A stretch of DNA of 64,000 nt from Acidimicrobiia bacterium. GTDB lineage: Bacteria > Actinomycetota > Acidimicrobiia > Acidimicrobiales > MedAcidi-G1. Position numbers and translations under genes: made by a program. The notes beneath the pieces are model-generated. The model was given only the letters and a program-made list of their open reading frames with translations, did no database searches and was not told where the DNA came from. Position 1 is the first letter of the stretch, and the number at the start of each line of letters is the position of its first letter. The stretch lies in the NCBI GenBank assembly GCA_012959995.1, contig DUCC01000026.1, positions 124,001 to 188,000 of the forward strand, written 5' to 3'. Shown in pieces: positions 54,382 through 62,540 of this stretch.

Positions 54382-54872
54382 TGGGCCGTAAACGCCCGGC
54401 TGCTCGGGTGGTGTTGCTAAACCGGTCGAACGAGATTTTTTTGGTCAACGCCGAAGACCCTTTGGATCCTTTTAAGCCGTCGTGGTGGGAAATCCCCGGG
54501 GGTGGTATTGATCTGGGTGAAGATTCAGCAGTGGCGGCGGCCCGAGAACTTTGGGAAGAAACCGGTATCGAAGCCGAAATGGGCCCGGTGGTGTGGACCC
54601 AACAAGTGCAGTTCACTTTTGGCGGGTACTTTTTTGATAGCGATGAGAAAATTCATGTGGCGTGGTGCGATGGTGGGGAGTATCGGCCGCAACATTTAGA
54701 AGCCTTAGAGGCGGCGGCTTTTTTGGGCGCCCGCTGGTGGGGGGTCGACGAGTTGTTGGCCAGTGATGTGCCGGTGTTGCCTACTCGGTTAAGAGAGTTT
54801 TTGCCCGAGGTGGCCGCCAACAACTTGCCAAACCCGCCGTTAGATATTTCGCCCCACCCGGAGGTCGGTTGA
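54378..54872 (+). CDS. Nudix hydrolase
   Basis: 164-residue Nudix protein. The Nudix box is complete: GGGIDLGEDSAVAAARELWEETGI in register (G-x5-E-x7-REUxEExGU), so a metal-dependent pyrophosphatase is expected. The N-terminal ARVVLLNRSNEIFLV and PSWWEIPGGG are typical. The substrate is unknown. The ATG at 54378 overlaps the fur stop by bases of ATGA, implying coupling. Confidence 0.92.
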   Translation: MMGRKRPAARVVLLNRSNEIFLVNAEDPLDPFKPSWWEIPGGGIDLGEDSAVAAARELWEETGIEAEMGPVVWTQQVQFTFGGYFFDSDEKIHVAWCDGGEYRPQHLEALEAAAFLGARWWGVDELLASDVPVLPTRLREFLPEVAANNLPNPPLDISPHPEVG

Positions 54873-54900
54873 CTAGGGGGGTAGTGCTGGCTGCTGAGGC

Positions 54901-55497
54901 TTAAGCCAAGCTTTTCATGCCGTCCCAAGCTAAGCGGGTGGCGAGGGCGGCCATTTCTTCGGCGCTGCGGCGGCGACCGTCGTGCATCCAGTTGCGAATC
55001 AGTCCTTCGATAAGACCGTTGAGGCCCCAAGCCATGATGATGGCTTCTTCGTGGTCTACCTCACTTATAAAGGTGGCCATACGGGCGGCAAATTCTTCTT
55101 GCACCCGCTGGGCGACGTGGCGGAGCTCTTGATCGTGGCCCAAGCTCGGCCCGTAAAGCACCGAAAAAGCGTCGGGTACGGCATCGAAGAAGCGGAAAAA
55201 CCCGAGGTAGCCGGCTTCAATTTTGCTTCGAGTGTCTTCTGCCCCGAGGTCAAGGCGGGTTTGGGTAATGGCATCGGCTAAACGGTCGGCGGTAACCCGC
55301 AACAGGTCGGAATACATTTCTCGTTTTGAGGCGAAGTGTTGGTAGAGCACCGGTTTGGTTACCCCGGCTTCGTTGGCCACGGCGTTCATGGAGGTTTCGT
55401 GGTAACCCTGCCGAGCAAAGACCCGTAGTGCGGTGTCTAAGAGTTGTTTGCGGCGTTCAGGGCCCGGCAAACGGGGTGCGGTTATTACTTCGGTCAT
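54901..55497 (-). CDS. TetR-family transcriptional regulator
   Basis: 198-residue TetR repressor. The N-terminal helix-turn-helix is RRKQLLDTALRVFARQGYHETSMNAVANEAGVTKPVLYQHFASKREM, here quoted only in part as TSMNAVANEAGVTKPVLYQH. The C-terminal ligand domain follows from about residue 70. The effector and targets are unknown. It stands alone, between the convergent Nudix gene and a small membrane protein. Confidence 0.93.
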   Translation of the reverse strand: MTEVITAPRLPGPERRKQLLDTALRVFARQGYHETSMNAVANEAGVTKPVLYQHFASKREMYSDLLRVTADRLADAITQTRLDLGAEDTRSKIEAGYLGFFRFFDAVPDAFSVLYGPSLGHDQELRHVAQRVQEEFAARMATFISEVDHEEAIIMAWGLNGLIEGLIRNWMHDGRRRSAEEMAALATRLAWDGMKSLA

Positions 55498-55540
55498 GGC
55501 TTCACCCTAGTAAACACTGCCCCTTGGGCTGGTATCGGGG

Positions 55541-55816
55541 TTAGGCGGAGTTTTCTGCGTCGAGGTCGTCGGCGGCTTTGACGGCATGGTGGAGCACGAT
55601 AGATGGAGCTAAAATTATTGACCCGCAGATCAGCAGCGCTAATAAAATGGTGGCCACAGCGTCGGTAAAGCGGCCGATCATCCCGGCGGCGAAGAGAGCG
55701 AGCGCTACGCCGAAAGCCAGGTAACCAGAGCGTTGTCCGAGGCTAGCTAAGCGGCGCATCCGTTCTCGTTGTACCAGCACGGGGTCTTTAGCCGGGGTCT
55801 CCGATGAGTCACTCAT
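55541..55816 (-). CDS. Small two-helix membrane protein of unknown function
   Basis: 91 residues with an N-terminal charged segment (LVQRERMRRLASLGQRSG), two hydrophobic helices (LAFGVALALFAAGMIG and ILLALLICGSIILAPSIVL) and an acidic tail. No family is recognised with certainty. The ATG at 55816 overlaps the glycosyltransferase stop (ATGA), which suggests cotranscription; an ATG at 55825 is alternative. Confidence 0.78.
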   Translation of the reverse strand: MSDSSETPAKDPVLVQRERMRRLASLGQRSGYLAFGVALALFAAGMIGRFTDAVATILLALLICGSIILAPSIVLHHAVKAADDLDAENSA

Positions 55817-56868
55817 GGTCGCCATCCTGCCTCAACAATGAAGTTCTCCAAACGTCGACCCATGCGTTCTATAGATAATTCGTTTTTGGCTACTTGTTGA
55901 TTGTGGTCAAGCAGGGGGGCCAGCCCGCTGGGGTCGTCAAGGCGTTCGGCCATGGCATCGGTGTCTTGTGGCGCAAACCAGTGAAAGCCCAGGCCGCGTA
56001 GTTCGTCGGCTACCGGGTAGTGGCCGACGAATACGGGTTTGCGGTAGAGGGCGGCTTCTACCGGGGGGTTGCCGAAACCTTCCCAAGTGGAGGGGAAGGC
56101 CACCAGGTCGGCGGCCGCATAAATGTCGGCTCGGTTGGCGGCCGGGGCGTGGATTACTGGGCATCGGGCAGCGGCCAATTCGGTAGCCAGTTGTGGCCCG
56201 TAACCGTCTTCGGCCGGACCCAATAGCCAGTAGATGCCGCCTAAAGCGGTGGTTACTTCGAGGGCTTGAGTGATGTTTTTACGTTCTATAGCGCGCACCG
56301 GGTGGGCGACCAGCAGGGTGTGGTCGTCTACGCCTAGTCGGCGGCGTGTCGTCAAGCGGTTTCCGGTGGGCGGGTTGGGGTCAAAACCGTTGTAAATAGT
56401 TTCTGCGTAAATGCCTCGCTCGGCCATTTCTTTTTTGGTCAGGTCGTTGATGGTGACGTGGCGCCAGGCTGGGTCGTCGGCTGGGAGTTCGGTTAGGTGG
56501 GCAAAGCGTTTCCTTTGCCATGGCGGGTCGTGGTGATGTATTAACGCTGGTCGTCCGTTGAGCAAAGAAGCCACGGTTCGCGAAGCCGCCAAGTTGAGTG
56601 GGATGGAGAGCAGGTTTTCTACCACCACCAGGTCTTGGTCGGCGAGAGCGGATTCAAGTTGGTTGGGGTCGGGGGGTGCGGTGGCGTTGATGTTCAGCCC
56701 GGCCACTACGGTGGTTCTTCCGGGGGCATCCCACCCGGGTTCGAAGGCGCCCGCTACCCAAGACACGGTAAAGCCTTGTTTGGTCAGCATGCGGGCCCAG
56801 TTGCGGGCCACGACCGATACCCCGTCGGTGGGGCCGAAGCGAAAGGAGAGGAAGGTGCAGGTTGGCAT
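55813..56868 (-). CDS. Glycosyltransferase, GT4-like (GT-B fold)
   Basis: 351-residue glycosyltransferase. The N-terminal domain begins FLSFRFGPTDGVSVVARNWARML, the acceptor half. The donor half shows LLVAHPVRAIERKNITQALEV, ADLVAFPSTWEGFGNPPVEAALYRKP (the E-x7-E-type motif, broken) and a C-terminal helix. The nucleotide-sugar donor and acceptor are unknown. It is divergent from a GH63-like hydrolase with overlapping start codons, hinting that both handle the same glycoside. Confidence 0.84.
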   Translation of the reverse strand: MPTCTFLSFRFGPTDGVSVVARNWARMLTKQGFTVSWVAGAFEPGWDAPGRTTVVAGLNINATAPPDPNQLESALADQDLVVVENLLSIPLNLAASRTVASLLNGRPALIHHHDPPWQRKRFAHLTELPADDPAWRHVTINDLTKKEMAERGIYAETIYNGFDPNPPTGNRLTTRRRLGVDDHTLLVAHPVRAIERKNITQALEVTTALGGIYWLLGPAEDGYGPQLATELAAARCPVIHAPAANRADIYAAADLVAFPSTWEGFGNPPVEAALYRKPVFVGHYPVADELRGLGFHWFAPQDTDAMAERLDDPSGLAPLLDHNQQVAKNELSIERMGRRLENFIVEAGWRP

Positions 56869-58021
56869 GGGTCTAAGGCAAGAGGGTGCAGGGTTTGAGT
56901 CGGCGGTGGCTCAGATGATGAACAACCATTGGCAGCCTGAAGGTTATGCCGCTCCGAACGCTGTGGTCTATCCGTGGCAGTGGTTGTGGGATTCTTGTTT
57001 TCATGTGTTGATTTGGTTGTCTTTGAAAAACGTGGAGCGGGCGCAGGCTGAGTTGGCGCAGTTGTTTGGTCCGCAGTTGCCGTCGGGGTTTGTGCCGCAC
57101 ATCAACTATGTGCGCCAACCGGGTTTTCACCGAGAATTGTGGGGTAGTGATTTGGGTTCGTCGTTGACCCAACCGCCTATGTACGGCCATGCGGTGGCGG
57201 CGCTTTGCCGGGCCGGGCAGGCCCCGCCGGCGAGGGTTATAGAAGCGGCGGAAGCGGGTTTGTGGTTTTTGTTAAACGATCGCCGGCGTGATGCGGCGGG
57301 TCTTGTTTTGTTGGCTCATCCGTGGGAGTCGGGTGCTGATAACAGCCCGCGCTGGGATGATTTTTGCCCGGGAGGTTTTGCGGAAAACCAGTGGGTGGAC
57401 GAAAAGAATCGTCTGGTGTCTACGGTGGAGCGAGGCCCGGATGGCGCTGCTTTGGCTAACCCGGAGTTTGTGGTGGGTTCGGTGGGGTTTAATGCGTTGG
57501 TGGCTTTCAATGCGCGAGAGATGGCCACAGTGACCGGCGATGAATCCATGGCTGAAGCGGCGAATCAGTTAGTAGCAGCGTTGGATCTCCGGTGGGTTGA
57601 GCCTTTGGCAACGTGGGTGGACACCGGGGCGGCGGTTGAGGGCTCAGGCCGGTGCCGTACTGCTGATGCGTTGTTGCCGTTGCTGGTAACCGAGGATGCA
57701 TCTGTAGCGGCGCAAGCGTTAGCGCAGTTGGTGAATCCCAAGGCTTTGGGCAGCGAGTTTGGCTTGTGTGGGGTGCATCGGGGTGAACCTGTCTTTGATC
57801 CGGCGGCTTATTGGCGAGGCCCGGTGTGGCCTCAGTTGGCTTACTTGTTGACGTTGGCTGCCTCTCGGTTTGATGCTTTGGTGGCTCAACGTTTGCAGGT
57901 TGCTACTCGACGGGGAGCACAATGTTCGGGTTTAGCCGAATATTGGCACCCAGATTCTGGTCAGGGGTTGGGGGCTATCCCGCAATCATGGGCGGGGCTT
58001 TCGCTACTTGAGGCCGTTTAG
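56855..58021 (+). CDS. Glucosylglycerate-hydrolase-like (GH63-type, alpha/alpha barrel) enzyme
   Basis: About 388 residues folding as an (alpha/alpha)6 glycosidase. YPWQWLWDSCFHVLIWL, GFVPHINYVRQPGF, and the late YWRGPVWPQLAYLL match mannosyl/glucosylglycerate hydrolases and GH63 glucosidases. There is no signal peptide, so it acts in the cytosol. GTG at 56855 has AAGGAG six bases upstream; an ATG at 56867 would start four codons later. Its 5' end overlaps the divergent glycosyltransferase gene by 14 bases. Degradation of a glycosylated compatible solute is a reasonable guess. Confidence 0.76.
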   Translation: MQVGMGLRQEGAGFESAVAQMMNNHWQPEGYAAPNAVVYPWQWLWDSCFHVLIWLSLKNVERAQAELAQLFGPQLPSGFVPHINYVRQPGFHRELWGSDLGSSLTQPPMYGHAVAALCRAGQAPPARVIEAAEAGLWFLLNDRRRDAAGLVLLAHPWESGADNSPRWDDFCPGGFAENQWVDEKNRLVSTVERGPDGAALANPEFVVGSVGFNALVAFNAREMATVTGDESMAEAANQLVAALDLRWVEPLATWVDTGAAVEGSGRCRTADALLPLLVTEDASVAAQALAQLVNPKALGSEFGLCGVHRGEPVFDPAAYWRGPVWPQLAYLLTLAASRFDALVAQRLQVATRRGAQCSGLAEYWHPDSGQGLGAIPQSWAGLSLLEAV

Positions 58022-59077
58022 CGTGTGCTCGGCTTCGGCCAGTAGTTGGCTCATTATGTCGGCGACTGTTTCTTGATTTTGTAGGTAGGCCACCCCTTGA
58101 CCAGCCCCTTCGTGAAGGAGTGGCTCTATTTCGTGGCGCAGTATTTGCCCTAAGAGGTCGCCGATGAGGATGTCTTGGTGAGGCATTTTGAGTGGTTTGG
58201 GGGCATCGGCGGCGGACCATTCGTCACTCCATGCGGAGCGCAGCATGCGGAGGGTTTTTCCGCTTACGGAACGACTTATGACGGTGTCAGCGGCCTGGGC
58301 GGCGATAAGTTTTTTTAGCAAACCGGGGCTGGGTGCGGCTTCTGTGGAGCCTAAGAATGCGGTGCCTAACCAGACGCCTTGGGCTCCGAGGGCCAGTGAG
58401 GCGGTGAGGTGTCGTCCGGTAGCAACGCCGCCTGCGGCGAGTACGGGAACGCCTTGAGCCAGGTCAACTATTTGGGGTACCAGCGAGAAGGTTCCGATGC
58501 TTCCGGTGTGCCCTCCGGCGTCGGATCCCTGGGCGACTAAAATGTCGGCTCCGGCCCGTAGGGCGCTTTCGGCATGCCGGGGTTGACCCACCAAACTAAG
58601 GATGAGCGACCCATGCTCGTGGGCTTTTTCTACAGCCCAGGTTGGTGAGCCGATACCCAAAGCCAACACAGGTATTTGATGGTCCATGACCACGTTGAGT
58701 TGGGCGCGTGCGGTCTCTTCGCTCCGTACAAACCGTGAGCGGTATCCGGGGAGGCCGTCGTCGGGTACCCCGTATTTTTGTCGAAGCCCATCAACGAATC
58801 TGACGTGCTCTTCAGGCAGTTGGGCTTCGATGGTTTCTCGGTTGTTGTCTTCGGGCATTCCGTTGGGAATAACCAGGTCGACGCCCCAGGGGAGGTCACC
58901 GAGTTCTTTTTTCATTCGGGTGATCCCGGCTTCGATTTCGTCGGGGGTTCGGCGGGTGCATCCCCATACCCCTACGCCTCCGGCTTTTGATACGGCGATG
59001 GCTACGTCGGGTTCCCACCAACTGAAACCAAATATTGGGTTGGCATTTCCGAGTAGTTCGCGTAGTTGCTTGGCCAT
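58004..59077 (-). CDS. Nitronate monooxygenase / NPD-like flavin oxidoreductase
   Basis: 357-residue FMN TIM-barrel protein of the 2-nitropropane dioxygenase family. The phosphate-binding VPVLAAGGVATGRH and LGAQGVWLGTAFL segments and the AQGSDAGGHTG loop with the family histidine are visible. The annotated activity (oxidation of nitronates) often does not apply to actinobacterial members, some of which are enoyl reductases. The start is ATG at 59077; its end overlaps the convergent GH63-like gene by 18 bases. Confidence 0.88.
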   Translation of the reverse strand: MAKQLRELLGNANPIFGFSWWEPDVAIAVSKAGGVGVWGCTRRTPDEIEAGITRMKKELGDLPWGVDLVIPNGMPEDNNRETIEAQLPEEHVRFVDGLRQKYGVPDDGLPGYRSRFVRSEETARAQLNVVMDHQIPVLALGIGSPTWAVEKAHEHGSLILSLVGQPRHAESALRAGADILVAQGSDAGGHTGSIGTFSLVPQIVDLAQGVPVLAAGGVATGRHLTASLALGAQGVWLGTAFLGSTEAAPSPGLLKKLIAAQAADTVISRSVSGKTLRMLRSAWSDEWSAADAPKPLKMPHQDILIGDLLGQILRHEIEPLLHEGAGQGVAYLQNQETVADIMSQLLAEAEHTLNGLK

Positions 59078-59129
59078 TTAATGAGGTTAGCCGAAGGCCT
59101 GTGACGACAAAAAGTGGGGCTTCGCTGGT

Positions 59130-59690
59130 TTAGCGTTGCGACCCACGTGATGACCCGATGAGTTCGCCGCCTTGGTCAAGGTAGAGGTAGCAGTGCACGC
59201 CGCGGAATTGCGCTATTTCGTGTTCGAAGTTTGAGCGGTTGGGGGTCAGGTAGTCGAGTTCCAGTTCGGAGAGTTCGTAGATGAGTCCTACGAATCCTTC
59301 GAAACTTTCGTAGCACTGGCTTATTGCGAAGGCCACCATTTCTTCGTCGCCAGGCCAGGGGGCGCCGTTGCGGGCCGGGTGTTGTACCAGTTTGTAAATT
59401 TCAAACTGGTGGGGGGCTTGGCAAGGCACTTTGGTGCTGAGTTCAATTTGCCGATCTTCGGTGGCCCAGGAGTATTGGTTGAAGCAGTCGCCGGCTTTGA
59501 GGTCGTGTAGGTTGACTGGTTCGCCTACCCAGTCTGGGGCATTTTCTTCGACCAAGGTGGGCCGGGTTTCTACCAGGGTGGTGGGGGCGACGGTGTCGGT
59601 GGTGGCGAGGTCTTCGGTGTCTTGGCTGCCGCAGGCGTTGGCCAGCAGAGCTAAAGCGAGGAAGGAAAAAAGTATTCGACGGCGGGCCAC
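59130..59690 (-). CDS. Septum-formation-domain lipoprotein
   Basis: 186-residue lipoprotein (lipobox LLANAC, Cys20) with a Thr/Val linker and an actinobacterial septum-formation-like domain. LHDLKAGDCFN, STKVPCQAPHQFEIY and the later ISQCYESFEGFVG and GVHCYLY supply paired cysteines. The start is GTG at 59690, chosen because the signal peptide begins there; an upstream in-frame extension crosses the ccmA start. The function is unknown. It is divergent from the ccm operon. Confidence 0.78.
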   Translation of the reverse strand: MARRRILFSFLALALLANACGSQDTEDLATTDTVAPTTLVETRPTLVEENAPDWVGEPVNLHDLKAGDCFNQYSWATEDRQIELSTKVPCQAPHQFEIYKLVQHPARNGAPWPGDEEMVAFAISQCYESFEGFVGLIYELSELELDYLTPNRSNFEHEIAQFRGVHCYLYLDQGGELIGSSRGSQR

Positions 59691-59729
59691 ATGGTCAGGG
59701 TAGGCGGTAGACGCCGGTACCGTTACGGG

Positions 59730-60395
59730 GTGCCGGTAATTCAACTCTGTGACGTAGTGGCTCTGCTGGGCCGGTTTCCTGCTTTGGCGGGCGCCAGTTT
59801 GTCGGTAGAAGCCGGAGAAACGGTGTTGTTGCAGGGCCCTAACGGCGCTGGAAAGACCACGTTGTTGCGGTTGTGTGCGGGTTTGGTACGTCCCGAGTCG
59901 GGTCAGGCTCAAGTGTTGGGCCACGATTTAAGTGTAGATGGGCGGCCCGTCCGGAGGCAGGTGGCCATGTTGGGTCACGCCACGGGGCTTTACGAAGATT
60001 TGTCGGTGGCTGAAAACGTGAGTTTTTGGGCGCAGGCGGCCGGGCTCGATAAGTCGCTGGCCGCCCAACGGGCGACTGGTGCCTTGGGCCGCATGGGTTT
60101 GGATGAACGTTTGTTGTCTTTGCCGGTTTCTCGTTTGTCGGCGGGGCAGCGCCGGCGTACTTCGTTGGCTGTTTTGGCGGTGCGTCGACCTCAGTTGTGG
60201 TTGCTTGATGAACCGCATGCTGGTTTGGACCAGACGGGCCGCGATGTGGTTGATGAACTTATTTCGGATGCGGTGGCGGCGGGGGCCACGGTGCTGGTGG
60301 CTTCTCACGAACTGGATCGGGTGCGTTCTTTGAACCCTCGGGTGGTAACGGTGGCGGGCGGTTTGGTTGTTAAGGACACGGGGGGCCCGAAGTGA
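59730..60395 (+). CDS. ccmA: Heme exporter ATP-binding protein CcmA
   Basis: ABC ATPase of the CcmABC complex, which releases holo-CcmE from CcmC during cytochrome c maturation. Walker [13 protein letters not shown], signature RLSAGQRRRT (with the CcmA-type SAGQ), Walker B LWLLDEPHAGLD and H-loop ASHELDR are intact. GTG at 59730 gives 221 residues and starts right at the first strand. The ATG at 59691 would add 13 residues and leave no space to the divergent lipoprotein start. It is the first gene of the operon and overlaps ccmB. Confidence 0.88.
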   Translation: MPVIQLCDVVALLGRFPALAGASLSVEAGETVLLQGPNGAGKTTLLRLCAGLVRPESGQAQVLGHDLSVDGRPVRRQVAMLGHATGLYEDLSVAENVSFWAQAAGLDKSLAAQRATGALGRMGLDERLLSLPVSRLSAGQRRRTSLAVLAVRRPQLWLLDEPHAGLDQTGRDVVDELISDAVAAGATVLVASHELDRVRSLNPRVVTVAGGLVVKDTGGPK

Positions 60396-61066
60396 AATCT
60401 TTGTTGAGTGAAGCTTGGTTGGTGGCGAGTAAAGATTTGCGTATTGAGGCGCGTTCTCGGGTTTTGACCAACCAGGTGGCGCCTTTTGCTGTACTGGTGT
60501 TGGTGCTTTTCGGGTTTGCGTTAGATGCTGATCAGCGCACTTTGCGTATGTTCGCGCCGGGGCTTTTTTGGGTAGCGGTGTTGTTGTGTTTGTTGTTGGC
60601 GGTGCAGCGTTCGTCGGCGGTGGAGTCCGCTGATGATGCGGCCACTGGGTTACGTATGGCTGGTTTAGCACCGGTTGCCGTGTTTTTAGGAAAATCGGCA
60701 GCCATTTTTGTGCAGTTGTTGGTGCTGGAGTTGTTGCTGACGGCGGGCATTATTGTGTTTTATGGTTCCTCGGTGAAGAACTTGTTTTTGTGGCTAATTG
60801 CTGGGCTGGTGACGGCGTTGGCGGTGGCGGCTACCGGTACGCTCTATGGTGCGCTGGCCTCTGGGTTGGGGGTACGAGAAACGCTGTTGCCGATCTTGTT
60901 GCTTCCAGTTTTGGCTCCGGTGCTTATTGGTGCCACTCGGGCTTACGACGATGCTTTGGGTGCTGCTGCGGTAGATGGTTGGGCCTGGACGGGCTTGTTG
61001 GCCATGTTTGCTGTGGTGGCTTCAACGTTGGGTGCGTTGGCTTACGGCGCATTGGTTGAGGATTAA
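60392..61066 (+). CDS. ccmB: Heme exporter permease CcmB
   Basis: 224-residue integral membrane protein with six predicted helices. It begins with the amphipathic WLVASKDLRIEARSR, and LLAVQRSSAVESADDAATGLRMAG is the conserved cytoplasmic loop of CcmB. It forms the permease of the CcmA ATPase. The start is GTG at 60392 overlapping the ccmA stop (GTGA). Confidence 0.92.
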   Translation: MKSLLSEAWLVASKDLRIEARSRVLTNQVAPFAVLVLVLFGFALDADQRTLRMFAPGLFWVAVLLCLLLAVQRSSAVESADDAATGLRMAGLAPVAVFLGKSAAIFVQLLVLELLLTAGIIVFYGSSVKNLFLWLIAGLVTALAVAATGTLYGALASGLGVRETLLPILLLPVLAPVLIGATRAYDDALGAAAVDGWAWTGLLAMFAVVASTLGALAYGALVED

Positions 61067-61073
61067 AAATATT

Positions 61074-61874
61074 ATGACGAACCCCACTTCTTCTGTAGCG
61101 ACCACCGGATCTCCGGGTTCGCGCGCTTTAGGTTTGGCTACGTTGCTGGGTTTGGTCGGGTTGTTGGTGTTGGCTTTTGTGTTGACCGAACCTGATGTGC
61201 GTATTCACCCCAGCACGGGCCAGGAGATTGGCCAGTTTGATGCGGTACGGCTTTTGTATTTGCATGTGCCCATGGCGGTTATTACTTATGTTGCTTATAG
61301 TTTGGCGGCTTTTGCGTCGGCGGGGTATTTGATTAAACGAACTCCTTGGTGGGATGTAACGGCTCATGCGGCGGCCGAGGTGGGCACAGTGTTTTGTTTC
61401 TTGGTGTTGGTTACGGGCTCTATTTGGGGCCGCCCGGTGTGGAACACCTGGTGGGAGTGGGGCGATGTGCGCTTAATGACCACGTTGATCTTATTTTTGA
61501 TGTTTGTGGGTTACTTGGCTTTGCGTCGCACAGCGGCTGACCCGCGGGTGCAAGCTCGGCGGGCGGCGGTGGTGGCCTTGGTAGCTATTGTGGATTTGCC
61601 TTTGGTTAACCGTTCGGTGGAATGGTGGGAGAACCGCACCCTGCATCAGAAGTCCACGTTGGGTGAATTAAAAATTGAGGACCTCACTTTGTTTACGTTG
61701 ATGGTTGGGTTTTTAGTATTTTTGATGGTTTTTGCTTGGTTGTTGTTGCACCGTTTTCGGGTGGGTTGGTTGACCTTGGCGGCTGGTGAGCATCAGGTGG
61801 CGGCCGCAATCAAGGAGCGTCGAGCGGAAGCCGATGGTTCAGAGGTGGCTTCCGCGGTGGGAGAAACTTCATGA
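61074..61874 (+). CDS. ccmC: Heme handling protein CcmC
   Basis: 266-residue membrane protein of the heme handling family, loading heme on CcmE. The helix pattern and RLLYLHVPMAVITYVAYS, EVGTVFCFLVLVTGSIWGRPVW and KSTLGELKIE-like periplasmic segment agree with CcmC. The tryptophan motif reads TWWEWGDVRL (W126-L134) and has one residue more than the canonical TWWxWDxRL. The start is ATG at 61074, seven bases after the ccmB stop. Confidence 0.92.
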   Translation: MTNPTSSVATTGSPGSRALGLATLLGLVGLLVLAFVLTEPDVRIHPSTGQEIGQFDAVRLLYLHVPMAVITYVAYSLAAFASAGYLIKRTPWWDVTAHAAAEVGTVFCFLVLVTGSIWGRPVWNTWWEWGDVRLMTTLILFLMFVGYLALRRTAADPRVQARRAAVVALVAIVDLPLVNRSVEWWENRTLHQKSTLGELKIEDLTLFTLMVGFLVFLMVFAWLLLHRFRVGWLTLAAGEHQVAAAIKERRAEADGSEVASAVGETS

Positions 61875-62029
61875 CGCATCTTGGTTATTTGCTGGGCGGT
61901 TGGGGAGTAGCGGCCGTGCTTTTGACGGTTTATGCCGTCTCGGTGGTACGTCGAGGCCGGGCGTTGAGTGTTTCGGTGCCCGAAGATCAGCGCCGGTGGT
62001 TGACTTCTCAGAACCCGACCGATGGCTGA
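61871..62029 (+). CDS. ccmD: CcmD-like small membrane protein
   Basis: 52 residues, one N-terminal helix (YLLGGWGVAAVLLTVYAVSVV) followed by RRGRAL and a short polar tail. This is the size and topology of CcmD, which stabilises the CcmABC-CcmE complex. It overlaps ccmC by four bases (ATGA) and ccmE by eight. Position between ccmC and ccmE is the strongest argument, since CcmD sequences are poorly conserved. Confidence 0.85.
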   Translation: MTHLGYLLGGWGVAAVLLTVYAVSVVRRGRALSVSVPEDQRRWLTSQNPTDG

Positions 62030-62540
62030 GGACCTCACCCCGCAACCCAGTCGACCGCCGCGCCCGCCGCGCCGCCGTGGGTCGGTAGCGATCATTGTTT
62101 TGGTTTTGGCGGCTTTGATAGCGGTGTTGGCCGTTACTTTGGGTGACGCCACGCTGGTTTTTTATGAAGTTGATGAAGCAGTAGAAGAACGCCCTGAGTT
62201 GTTGGCCAGCCGCTTTCGGGTGGTAGGTACGCCGTTGCCGGGTTTGGTCGAAACTCGCCTTGATGGTGAGGCGGTGGTGGTCTTTACTTTTTGTGCTTCG
62301 GGGGTGTTTGCCGATGTAGCCCATGTGGGTGACCCGGCGGAGTTGTTTCAGCCGGGGGTGCCGGTGGTGTTGCAGGGTTCCTGGCAAGCGGGGAGCCCGC
62401 CGGGTTTAGCTGGCTTGCCGGCGGCCGCTAACGATGGATGGTTTTTGCGCACTGATCACATGGTGGTCAAGCACGACAATGATTACCGCACTGACGAGGA
62501 ACGCACCGCCGATATTGATGCTTGCGGGGTTACTGGGTGA
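62022..62540 (+). CDS. ccmE: Heme chaperone CcmE
   Basis: 172-residue periplasmic-facing heme chaperone with a cytoplasmic Pro/Arg-rich start, one anchor helix (VAIIVLVLAALIAVLAVTL) and an OB-fold. The covalent heme site is seen as His151 in VVKHDNDY (HxxxY with Tyr155), the classic form rather than the CxxxY variant of some Gram-positives and archaea. VVLQGSWQAG and the C-terminal acidic tail complete it. It overlaps ccmD and ccmF. Confidence 0.92.
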   Translation: MAEDLTPQPSRPPRPPRRRGSVAIIVLVLAALIAVLAVTLGDATLVFYEVDEAVEERPELLASRFRVVGTPLPGLVETRLDGEAVVVFTFCASGVFADVAHVGDPAELFQPGVPVVLQGSWQAGSPPGLAGLPAAANDGWFLRTDHMVVKHDNDYRTDEERTADIDACGVTG

